Below, piece by piece: positions 16,099-23,287 of a stretch of 36,644 bases of DNA; the stretch's first letter is position 1; the number at the start of each line of letters is the position of its first letter. Origin of the DNA: an uncultured Sphingomonas sp. (GTDB lineage Bacteria; Pseudomonadota; Alphaproteobacteria; Sphingomonadales; Sphingomonadaceae). The position numbers and the translations under genes were made by a program. The notes beneath the pieces were generated by a model that saw only the letters and a list, made by a program, of their open reading frames with translations, was not told the DNA's origin and searched no databases. The stretch spans positions 1 through 36,644 of the forward strand of contig NZ_CAMLDL010000019.1 of assembly GCF_946478955.1 (NCBI RefSeq). The letters are read 5' to 3'.

Positions 16099-16998
16099 AT
16101 GTCCGACTCAATTATCGCCCTGACCGCCAGCCGTGAGCGCCCGGCAGCAACCGCAAGCGGCTATGCAATGCTGTTGGCGCTGCTCGCTGTGTTGCTTGTG
16201 GAGATTTACGGAATTACGCAATTAGCGACCAACCAGAACGGATTTGGGGCGATTCTTGCGATCGTCATCGGTCCCATCGGTTTCCTGTTGATTGCACCCG
16301 GTTTCTACATGCTGCAGCCGAACCAGGCCGCCGCGATCATGCTGTTCGGCGCCTATAAGGGGACGGACCGCAACACCGGCCTGCGCTGGGTCTTTCCATG
16401 GCTCTCCCGCAAGAAAGTGTCGGTTCGCGCCAACAACTTCATTTCCGACAAGATCAAGGTCAACGATCTGCGCGGCAACCCCGTCGAAATGGCGGCGCAG
16501 ATTGTCTGGCGTGTGGTCGACACGGCGCAGGCGCTGTTCGACGTCGACGATTACAAACAATTTGTGGTGGTGCAGGTGGAGGCGGCAATCCGCGCCATCG
16601 GCGCCCGCTACCCTTATGATGATTTCGCCCATACCGACATCACGCTGCGCGGCAGCCATGACGAGGTCGGGGAGGAATTGAAGAAGGAATTGCGCGTGCG
16701 CCTCGCGGTCGCCGGTATTACGGTCGATGAATGCGGTTTCACCCACCTCGCCTATGCGCAGGAAATCGCCGGGGCGATGCTCCGCCGCCAACAGGCCCAG
16801 GCCGTTGTCGCCGCCCGCCAGACCTTGGTCGAAGGCGCGGTCGGGATGGTCGAAATGGCCCTCGAACAGTTGAGCGCAAAGAATGTCGTCGAACTTGATG
16901 ACGAACGCCGCGCGGCGATGGTTTCGAACCTGATGGTTGTGCTGTGCGGCGAACGCGATACGCAGCCGGTCGTCAACGCCGGTTCGCTGTACCAATAA
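16099..16998 (+). CDS. SPFH (band 7/prohibitin-like) membrane protein
   Basis: A 299-residue protein with two hydrophobic segments at about 21-41 and 48-68, then an SPFH domain (about 70-270): [73 protein letters not shown], then the helical [31 protein letters not shown]. Proteins of this class build membrane microdomain cages or scaffold proteases. ATG 16099 has TGGAGG 6 bases ahead; a TTG start at 16045 would place the promoter hexamer inside the gene. It heads an operon with a small DNA-binding-like protein (9-base gap) and a small membrane protein. The usual NfeD or HflC partners are absent. Confidence 0.92.
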   Translation: MSDSIIALTASRERPAATASGYAMLLALLAVLLVEIYGITQLATNQNGFGAILAIVIGPIGFLLIAPGFYMLQPNQAAAIMLFGAYKGTDRNTGLRWVFPWLSRKKVSVRANNFISDKIKVNDLRGNPVEMAAQIVWRVVDTAQALFDVDDYKQFVVVQVEAAIRAIGARYPYDDFAHTDITLRGSHDEVGEELKKELRVRLAVAGITVDECGFTHLAYAQEIAGAMLRRQQAQAVVAARQTLVEGAVGMVEMALEQLSAKNVVELDDERRAAMVSNLMVVLCGERDTQPVVNAGSLYQ

Positions 16999-17007
16999 GG
17001 ACGCCCG

Positions 17008-17202
17008 ATGGCGGAGACGCGTAAAGCCTTCCCCTTGCGGATCGACCCCGCCCTTTGGGCAGCGGTCGAACGCTTGGCGGCGGGTGAGCTCCGCTCCACC
17101 AACGCACAGGTAGAATGCCTGCTGCGCGAAGCGATGAAGGCGCGCGGCGTGAAGTTGGACGCCCCGAAGCCGGTCCGCCGCGGCCGTCCGCCGAAGGAGT
17201 AG
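17008..17202 (+). CDS. Small Arc-type ribbon-helix-helix protein with an AT-hook-like tail
   Basis: A 64-residue basic protein. The pattern [19 protein letters not shown] followed by [18 protein letters not shown] fits the beta-helix-helix layout of Arc/MetJ-type repressors: a short strand whose alternating side chains read the major groove, then two dimerising helices. The tail [10 protein letters not shown] contains the R-G-R-P core of an AT-hook, which binds AT-rich minor groove. No toxin gene is adjacent, so an antitoxin role is unlikely. It lies between the SPFH gene and a membrane protein, both within 9 bases. DNA binding and autoregulation at the AT-rich repeats upstream of the operon are inference. 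Confidence 0.75.
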   Translation: MAETRKAFPLRIDPALWAAVERLAAGELRSTNAQVECLLREAMKARGVKLDAPKPVRRGRPPKE

Positions 17203-17207
17203 GTCCG

Positions 17208-17453
17208 ATGTTCAATGACAAACCCTGGTTCCAGCCAAAGCGCTACGGTCTCGGCTCCGGCTTGCCCATCGCGTGGCAGGGCTGGCTGCTAATGGTTGTC
17301 CATGTCGGCGGAATTCTGCTCCTGGCCATCTTGTTTGCCGATCGGCCAGCGCTGATGCTGGCGACGGTGTTGCCCTGGTCGTTCCTGCCACTGCCGATCT
17401 ATGCGGCGAAGACGCAGGGCGGCTGGAAATGGCGCTGGGGAGAAGAGGATTAG
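17208..17453 (+). CDS. Small inner-membrane protein, unknown function
   Basis: An 81-residue protein with two likely transmembrane segments (about 24-43 and 46-66), flanked by [20 protein letters not shown] at the N-terminus and a basic, Trp-rich end ([16 protein letters not shown]). I recognise no family beyond similarity in layout to small proteins encoded next to SPFH genes. ATG 17208 starts 5 bases after the preceding stop. The stop codon shares bases with that of the convergent nuclease gene (TTAG at 17450-17453). Confidence 0.75.
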   Translation: MFNDKPWFQPKRYGLGSGLPIAWQGWLLMVVHVGGILLLAILFADRPALMLATVLPWSFLPLPIYAAKTQGGWKWRWGEED

Positions 17454-18337
17454 TTCCTCTTCTGGCTCGGGGCTTTATGTTCCGGGCCAAGCGCATCGTC
17501 GAGCAGGCGGGCAAGGCGGATGCCGCCGTCCACCACGCTTTCGCGAAGGCTAGGGATCAGCGCCTCTACCTGCTCATTGCTTAGCGTCGGTCGCCCCACC
17601 GGTTCCTTTCCGCATGGATCTCCAACCAGCGTTTTATAGGCGAGGTCGCGGGCCTTTGCCCATTGCTCACGGCTCCAATCCTCGACAGATCCGCCCGCAA
17701 TCTCGGCGCGCCTGTCGGCAGGGATTGCGGACAGCAACCCTGCGGCATCAGCCCGCGGTGTGCTGATCGCCCGCTCGGCCAGATACCCGTCCCAGATGCT
17801 GTGCAAATTGGTCCGCCCGCCGACGAGGCCGTAATTGGCCGCTACCTTGTTGCCGCCCAGATCGGCGTGGTCGCCCGCGTGCATCGGCTGGTGAAGGTCG
17901 CCGACAAAATGGGTCAGGAACGCCAGCGCCATCAACCGTTCGCGCACCGGCACCTTCGGATCGGCCAGCAATCGCGCATTGCGTTCGACCTGCGCCGACA
18001 CGCAATTACCATCCTTGCACGGCTCTTTTAGGTCAAAGGGTTTGCAGATGTTCACATTCTGATAGTGCCAGCTGTAGGCATAGCTGAACCGCTCATTGAG
18101 CGGCTTGATACAGTCCGCCCAAACACTCGCCTCGGCCAGAGTGCGCGCGGGACATTCGGGCGTGTCGAGTAGCTTCGATTGGCGAAGCAGCGCCCCGACC
18201 TGTCGCCGCGTTTCCGGCTTCATCTGTAGGAGGGCGACATTGGCCACCGTCTCATGACCATATTCCCAATAGGCCTGGGCGGGCGCGGCGACGAACAGGC
18301 TTGCCACGCCGGCCACCACGGACAGACGACGGATCAT
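17450..18337 (-). CDS. Exported S1/P1-type nuclease
   Basis: A 295-residue zinc-dependent nuclease of the S1/P1 family, which degrades single-stranded DNA and RNA to 5'-nucleotides and can remove 3'-phosphates. A Sec signal peptide ends at AQA (residue 22). The trinuclear zinc ligands are visible: W24 close to the mature N-terminus, H28, D75 (VWAD), H91, H143, D147, H153 and D157 region (HFVGDLHQPMHAGDHADLGGN), and H179/D183 (NLHSIWD). In most homologues Trp is the first mature residue and ligates zinc with its amino group; here a Tyr precedes it, so exact cleavage matters. Four Cys pairs fit a periplasmic location. Its start overlaps the stop of the exported isoaspartyl peptidase (ATGA), so they are cotranslated. 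Confidence 0.93.
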   Translation of the reverse strand: MIRRLSVVAGVASLFVAAPAQAYWEYGHETVANVALLQMKPETRRQVGALLRQSKLLDTPECPARTLAEASVWADCIKPLNERFSYAYSWHYQNVNICKPFDLKEPCKDGNCVSAQVERNARLLADPKVPVRERLMALAFLTHFVGDLHQPMHAGDHADLGGNKVAANYGLVGGRTNLHSIWDGYLAERAISTPRADAAGLLSAIPADRRAEIAGGSVEDWSREQWAKARDLAYKTLVGDPCGKEPVGRPTLSNEQVEALIPSLRESVVDGGIRLARLLDDALGPEHKAPSQKRN

Positions 18338-19428
18338 TTCTCGTCACCGTAAATGGCAACTTCGGCCTTGCCGTCACTGCTGGCGCGGCCGCGGTACATG
18401 CCCGCCGTGTTGAAACTGAACAGCGCATCGCCCTCGGGTGTCATGACAATGACCCCGCCGGTCCCGCCCAGCGCCTTGACCTCGCCCAGTACCTGGTCGG
18501 CAACCTTCTGTGTAACAGCGACCGGCAGATGGACCGCCTTGGACGCCGCCGCGTTTGGCACGGCGGTTACATCGTAGGCATGCCCCTTCGCCCGCGCCGC
18601 GCGAACATCGCGCGCGATACGAAGGCGGGTGCAAATCTGTGCGGCGACCCCGGCGCGGATAAAATATTCCCCGTCGCCCGTGGCCGAAACCCCGCAGGCG
18701 CGGTCGTCGGCATAAGTGCCCGCGCCAATGATTGGCGAATCGCCAATCCGACCCCACCGCTTGCCAGTAGTTCCGCCAGTCGAGGTGGCCGCTGCGATAT
18801 GCCCCTGCTCGTCAAGCGCCACTGCGCCGACCGTCCCATATTTATGGTCGACCTCCAACTGGCTCATCGGCTTTCCGGCTGCGACGCTATCCTTGAACGC
18901 CTGTAGCTGGTTGAACCGCTCCTGCGTGAAGAAGAAGGACGGATCGACCTGCTCCAACCCCCGCTCCTTCGAAAATTGGTCGGCGCCGGCGCCGGACAAA
19001 AGGACGTGCGGGCTTTGTTCCATCACCGCTTTGGCCAGCAGTACCGGGTGCCGCGTGCGGCTAACCCCCGCTACCGCTCCAGCTGCGCGCGTGTCACCGC
19101 GCATAATTGATGAATCGAGCGAGTTGGTCCCTTCCCAGGTAAAGACTGCTCCGCGCCCGGCATTGAAATTGGGATTATCCTCAAGCACCGAAATCGCGGC
19201 GGTCACTGCATCGAGCGAGCTACCGCCGCCCGAAAGCACCTTCGACCCAGCATCGAGCGCCTGCGTCAGCGCCGCGCGGATCTCCTTGTCTTTCTCCGGC
19301 GTCAGCTTTGATCGCTCAATGGTTCCTGCCCCGCCATGGATAACCAGCGACCATTTGGCGGCGGCGGCCGGTGAAGCGGTGGCGAGCAGGGCGGCGAGCG
19401 CCAGGACGGCGCGGGTCATCTTCGGCAT
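18334..19428 (-). CDS. Isoaspartyl peptidase / L-asparaginase, exported paralogue
   Basis: A 364-residue relative of the protein at 15085-16008, here with a Sec signal peptide ([23 protein letters not shown]). Autocleavage is expected before T199 ([10 protein letters not shown]); [22 protein letters not shown] is nearly identical to the cytosolic copy. An extra stretch of about 45 residues ([22 protein letters not shown]...) follows the pocket. It should degrade isoaspartyl peptides or asparagine in the periplasm. It is the first gene of a two-gene operon with the S1/P1 nuclease. Presence of both paralogues within 2.4 kb suggests duplication followed by change of compartment. Confidence 0.94.
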   Translation of the reverse strand: MPKMTRAVLALAALLATASPAAAAKWSLVIHGGAGTIERSKLTPEKDKEIRAALTQALDAGSKVLSGGGSSLDAVTAAISVLEDNPNFNAGRGAVFTWEGTNSLDSSIMRGDTRAAGAVAGVSRTRHPVLLAKAVMEQSPHVLLSGAGADQFSKERGLEQVDPSFFFTQERFNQLQAFKDSVAAGKPMSQLEVDHKYGTVGAVALDEQGHIAAATSTGGTTGKRWGRIGDSPIIGAGTYADDRACGVSATGDGEYFIRAGVAAQICTRLRIARDVRAARAKGHAYDVTAVPNAAASKAVHLPVAVTQKVADQVLGEVKALGGTGGVIVMTPEGDALFSFNTAGMYRGRASSDGKAEVAIYGDEK

Positions 19429-19476
19429 GGGTCTTCCCTACCGTGCGCAATTTCAATTGTCATCGGACATGCCTAT

Positions 19477-20610
19477 ATGGCGCCCATGTCCGACATTCGT
19501 CCCTGGCGCACCATTGAGCGCCGTCCGTCCCGCCAAATCATGATCGGCAACGTTGCCGTAGGCGGTGATGCCCCGGTCAGCGTTCAGACGATGACCAATA
19601 CCCCCACCTCTGACGCCCGGGCGACGATTGATCAGATTCGCCGCTGCGAGGAAGCGGGGGCCGATATCATTCGCGTCTCCTGCCCTGACGTCGAATCGAC
19701 TGCGGCCCTCAAACAGATCGTTCGCGCCGCCCGTGTGCCGATCGTCGCCGACATCCATTTTCACTATAAGCGCGCGCTTGAGGCAGCGGACGCGGGCGCC
19801 GCCTGCCTCCGCATCAATCCGGGCAACATCGGCAGTGATGATAGGGTGAAGGAAGTCGTCGCCGCTGCGAAGGCCAACGACTGCGCCATCCGTATCGGCG
19901 TCAACGCCGGCAGCCTGGAAAAGGATCTGCTCGAAAAATATGGCGAGCCCTGCCCCGACGCGCTGGTCGAAAGCGCGCTCGACCATATCCGCATTCTCGA
20001 GGATCATGATTTCCGCAACTATAAGGTGGCGGTGAAATCCTCCGACCTGTTCATGGCCGTCGCCGCCTACCAACAGCTGGCGAGCCAGGTCGATTGCCCC
20101 CTGCACCTTGGCATTACCGAGGCGGGCGGCTTCGTCGGCGGGACGGTCAAATCGTCGATCGGCATTGGATCGCTGCTTTGGGCGGGAATTGGGGACACCA
20201 TTCGCGTCTCGCTCTCGGCCGAACCGGAGGAAGAAGTCCGTGTCGGCTATGAGATCCTCAAAGCACTCGGCATCCGCAATCGCGGAGTCCGCGTCGTATC
20301 CTGCCCGTCCTGCGCCCGGCAGGGTTTCGACGTGATCCGCACGGTCCAGGCGCTCGAAGACCGGCTACAGCATATCAAGACACCCATGAGCCTGTCGGTT
20401 CTGGGCTGCGTAGTGAATGGTCCCGGTGAAGCGCGCGAAACCGACATTGGCATCACCGGCGGCGGCAATGGCAAACATATGGTCTATCTGTCCGGTGTGA
20501 CCGACCATCATGTCCAGGACGCGGACATGATCGACCATATTGTCAAATTGGTGGAGGCCAAGGCGGCGGAACTGGACGCCGCCCGAGAGGCGGCAGATCA
20601 GGCGGCCTGA
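19477..20610 (+). CDS. ispG: 4-hydroxy-3-methylbut-2-enyl diphosphate synthase (GcpE)
   Basis: IspG makes HMBPP from methylerythritol cyclodiphosphate in the non-mevalonate isoprenoid pathway, using a [4Fe-4S] cluster. In 377 residues the TIM barrel ([64 protein letters not shown]) is followed by the cluster domain with C276 and C279 (CPSCARQ), C311 ([10 protein letters not shown]) and a fourth ligand Glu shortly after. ATG 19477 has CGGA 9 bases ahead; the ATG at 19486 is the alternative. Length matches E. coli IspG (372). No other MEP-pathway gene is in the window. Confidence 0.97.
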   Translation: MAPMSDIRPWRTIERRPSRQIMIGNVAVGGDAPVSVQTMTNTPTSDARATIDQIRRCEEAGADIIRVSCPDVESTAALKQIVRAARVPIVADIHFHYKRALEAADAGAACLRINPGNIGSDDRVKEVVAAAKANDCAIRIGVNAGSLEKDLLEKYGEPCPDALVESALDHIRILEDHDFRNYKVAVKSSDLFMAVAAYQQLASQVDCPLHLGITEAGGFVGGTVKSSIGIGSLLWAGIGDTIRVSLSAEPEEEVRVGYEILKALGIRNRGVRVVSCPSCARQGFDVIRTVQALEDRLQHIKTPMSLSVLGCVVNGPGEARETDIGITGGGNGKHMVYLSGVTDHHVQDADMIDHIVKLVEAKAAELDAAREAADQAA

Positions 20611-20653
20611 TCCCGCCTACGATTTGGCAACCATTGCGCGCTACAATGGGTCG

Positions 20654-21187
20654 GTGGCCCGCATTTTCCTCTTTGTCGTTGGCTTTGCCATCCTATTTGC
20701 GATCCTTGTCCCGTCGAGACCGCATGGCGCATCACCGAGTACCGACGCGCCCAAGGTGCAGGTCGTTACGCCGGGCACCAACCGCGATGAGCGATCAGCC
20801 GACGCAAACCCACAGATTAGTTATGGCGAGGTGCGGTTAAATCGAGGCCCCGGCGGCCAATTCCATGTAGATACAAGGGTGAATGGCCAGGCCATTCCGT
20901 TCCTCGTCGATACCGGGGCAGATCTGGTCGCGCTGACGGTGAGCGATGCGCGGCGGCTGGGGCTTAACATCAATCCATATGAGTTCATCCCGGTCGGGAC
21001 CGGCGCTGGCGGCGCGTTGAAGGGACAGCCGGTTATCCTCAATCAGGTTGAGGTCGGCGGCCGGACCCTCACCAATGTTGAAGCGGTCGTGATTGACGGC
21101 CTTCAGACCAATTTGCTCGGCCAATCGGTGTTGCGTCAGTTCGGCAGGATGGAGCTGTCGGGCGATACGATGGTCATCCACACCTAG
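20654..21187 (+). CDS. Membrane-anchored retropepsin-like aspartic protease (clan AA)
   Basis: A 177-residue protein with one N-terminal hydrophobic anchor (residues 3-19, IFLFVVGFAILFAIL) and one retropepsin-type domain. The catalytic motif is FLVDTGADLVALT (D86-T-G); the hydrophobic flap side and ILG-like strand are RTLTNVEAVVIDG and NLLGQSVLRQFGRMEL. Such proteins work as dimers, one Asp from each chain; the closest described family is the TIGR02281-type clan AA proteases. The domain should face the periplasm. GTG 20654 is chosen because the open frame up to 20540 lies within ispG and no ATG is available; it would start 44 bases after ispG. Confidence 0.88.
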   Translation: MARIFLFVVGFAILFAILVPSRPHGASPSTDAPKVQVVTPGTNRDERSADANPQISYGEVRLNRGPGGQFHVDTRVNGQAIPFLVDTGADLVALTVSDARRLGLNINPYEFIPVGTGAGGALKGQPVILNQVEVGGRTLTNVEAVVIDGLQTNLLGQSVLRQFGRMELSGDTMVIHT

Positions 21188-21221
21188 GCGTCTTTCCATC
21201 CTTCGCGGCGCACATTAGGCG

Positions 21222-22130
21222 GTGCGTGTGAACAAAGTCGCGCAACAGCCTGTCATGGCGTTTCTGGTCGCTCTTGCCGCCGTCGGCGTGCTGTCTGCGA
21301 TGGATGCGATCATGAAAGCCCTGGTGATCGCGATTGGTATATATGCGACCAGCGTTTGGCGTGCGATCATCGGCCTGTTCATCGCGACCGCCTATTATTT
21401 GCCGAACCGCCAAGGCTGGCCGAGCCGGTCCACGATGAAAATTCATCTTATCCGCGGCGTCGTAATCACGGCGATGGGGCTGCTGTTTTTCTGGGGCCTC
21501 GGACGGACACCAATGGCGCAGGCGATTGCCCTGACCTTTATCGCGCCGCTGCTGTCGTTGTTTCTTGCAGCCATATTCCTGAAGGAGCAGATTGGGCCGC
21601 GCACGATCATTGGGTCGGTGGCGGCTTTTGGCGGCGTGATCCTGATACTTGCGGGCCAGGCGCGGATGAACCTTGGCCCCGACGCGCTACTCGGCAGCCT
21701 CGCCATTCTGGGGTCGGCGGTTTGCTATGCCGTCAACATCGTGTTGATGCGGGCGCAATCGATGAAGGCAAAGCCGCCCGAAATCGCATTTTTTCAGAAT
21801 GGGACCATCGCCATATTGATGATTGCGTCACTGCCATTCTTTGGTGGTGTTGCGCTGCCAACCGGTCATTGGCTGGCGCTGCTGGCGGCCGCGTTTATGT
21901 CGTTTGTTGGCCTAGTCCTATTTGCCTGGGCCTATGCCAGGGGGCAGGCGAGCTATCTTTCCGTATCTGAATATTCGGGTTTCGTTTGGGCGGCACTATT
22001 TGGATGGCTGGTGTTTGGGGAGCATGTGTCGCCATTTACGCTGGCGGGGGCGGTCCTGATTGTCGGCGGCTGCATCTTCGCCGCTAGAACCCGGAAAATT
22101 GAACACCCGACTCTGGAGAGCGTTGGCTAG
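21222..22130 (+). CDS. EamA/DMT-superfamily transporter
   Basis: A 302-residue protein with about ten transmembrane helices in two EamA repeats (about 12-140 and 150-285). The first repeat contains LGRTPMAQAIALTFIAPLLSLFLAAIFLKEQIGPRTIIGSVAAFGGVILI, here only indicated by its ends (LGRTPMAQA to GVILI). The second ends WLVFGEHVSPFTLAGAVLIV. EamA proteins export metabolites such as amino acids; the substrate cannot be told. GTG 21222 is taken as the start; a second GTG two codons on is equally possible. The stop shares CTAG with the convergent DUF1345 gene. Confidence 0.92.
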   Translation: MRVNKVAQQPVMAFLVALAAVGVLSAMDAIMKALVIAIGIYATSVWRAIIGLFIATAYYLPNRQGWPSRSTMKIHLIRGVVITAMGLLFFWGLGRTPMAQAIALTFIAPLLSLFLAAIFLKEQIGPRTIIGSVAAFGGVILILAGQARMNLGPDALLGSLAILGSAVCYAVNIVLMRAQSMKAKPPEIAFFQNGTIAILMIASLPFFGGVALPTGHWLALLAAAFMSFVGLVLFAWAYARGQASYLSVSEYSGFVWAALFGWLVFGEHVSPFTLAGAVLIVGGCIFAARTRKIEHPTLESVG

Positions 22131-22771
22131 CCCCCGCCCAGTATATTGATGGTCAGGGCAAAAACGCCGAGATTGAAAAAGAAGCCAGCGACGCAATGGA
22201 ATGTAACGATTTTTCGTAGATTTGGATCGGCGACGACGACATCGCTGGTCTGGAGCGCGACACCCAGCGTATAGGAAAAATAGGTAAAATCGCTGAGCAG
22301 CGGCGTTGGCGTTGCCGGGAAAATCAGCCCGCATCCTTCCCGCCCCTGCGCATCGGGCATGTAAAAGAGATGCATGTAATGCAGCGTGTAGACCATGTTG
22401 CCAAAGGTCCAGACCAGGCCGAGCGTCAGTGCGATCAATCCCTTTTCCACCAAAGCCATCTGTGACCGCTGGTTCAGCTCGAACAACACAGCGGCGAAAA
22501 TGATCAGGGAAAGAACGAACGTAATCGCGAGCAGCATTGGCCGATTTGCGTCATTCTTTTCAGCAGCATCGCGAAGATCCGCCGCGTCATACCGAAACAA
22601 TGGCAGGCAGGTCAGAAGGAAGGTCAGAGCGGCAATATCAAAGCCGATAAGCAGGCCCTTGCTCCAGTCGAACCTGAAGGATGCAACGCCGCTGGCCCCG
22701 ATCACCAGGATGAAGAAAAGCAGAAATCGCCATGGGGCAATGCGGTTGAGCTTATCGACCAAAACCGCCAT
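22127..22771 (-). CDS. DUF1345 family membrane protein
   Basis: A 214-residue protein with about five transmembrane helices. The family pattern is visible as FDIAALTFLLTCLPLF, AAEKNDANRP, LALTLGLVWTFGNMVYTLHYMHLFY and SDFTYFSYTLGVALQTSDV. DUF1345 has no established function. ATG 22771 is preferred because it begins MAVLVDKLNRIAPW, a normal family N-terminus; the open frame reaches 22984 only through the divergent SMR gene. The two starts are 43 bases apart. Confidence 0.88.
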   Translation of the reverse strand: MAVLVDKLNRIAPWRFLLFFILVIGASGVASFRFDWSKGLLIGFDIAALTFLLTCLPLFRYDAADLRDAAEKNDANRPMLLAITFVLSLIIFAAVLFELNQRSQMALVEKGLIALTLGLVWTFGNMVYTLHYMHLFYMPDAQGREGCGLIFPATPTPLLSDFTYFSYTLGVALQTSDVVVADPNLRKIVTFHCVAGFFFNLGVFALTINILGGG

Positions 22772-22814
22772 TAGCCGCCGATCATTTCCGGTCGGTAATT
22801 CGGGGAGGTCGAAT

Positions 22815-23129
22815 ATGGCGTGGGCATTGCTGATCCTCGGCGGGCTGTTCGAGATAGGGTTTACGACATCACTGCGTTTCGTCGAGGGGTTTCGCAACAT
22901 TCCCTGGACAATCGCATTTCTGGTGTCGGTCGTGCTCAGCATGGGCTTGCTGGAATATGCGTCCCGGTCGATTCCCATGGGCACCGCCTATGCGGTTTGG
23001 GGCGGCATCGGCGCCGTCGGAACCGTCCTTGTTGGGATGGCGTTTTTCCATGAGCCGACCAGCACGATCCGCCTTTTGCTAATTTTGGGCATTGTCGCGT
23101 TGATTGCGGCGGTAAAGCTGACCGCCTGA
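22815..23129 (+). CDS. Small multidrug resistance (SMR) family transporter, SugE/Gdx-like
   Basis: A 104-residue four-helix transporter. The essential membrane Glu is E13 (LLILGGLFEIGFT), and SIPMGTAYAVWGGIGAVGTVLVGMAFF is the signature of helices 2-4 (positions about 52-78). LFEIGFTTSLRFVEGF and the MGLLEYASRSIP segment are closer to SugE/Gdx (guanidinium exporters) than to EmrE (multidrug). SMR proteins work as antiparallel homodimers; whether this one is a homodimer or needs a partner cannot be told. GGGGAGG lies 6 bases before the ATG. No guanidine riboswitch could be fitted in the short upstream gap. Confidence 0.9.
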   Translation: MAWALLILGGLFEIGFTTSLRFVEGFRNIPWTIAFLVSVVLSMGLLEYASRSIPMGTAYAVWGGIGAVGTVLVGMAFFHEPTSTIRLLLILGIVALIAAVKLTA

Positions 23130-23287
23130 CCGATTTCGGACTCGCGCATCAGCGGGCGACTGAATTGTGCCGTTCATCATGCCTCACGCGCCGGTTCGTC
23201 GAACAAGTCGGGCCGGTCATCCACGCTTCATCTTTTGACGGGCAGCTAGGGTTCGTTCCCCTTCGATTGATATGAGATTCTGAAGTC

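Noticed and set aside
17008..17202. Antitoxin of a toxin-antitoxin pair
   Set aside because: Neither neighbour resembles a toxin; the genes either side are an SPFH protein and a two-helix membrane protein.
22772..22814. Guanidine riboswitch before the SugE/Gdx-like gene
   Set aside because: The gap between divergent starts is only 43 bases, too short for a known class.
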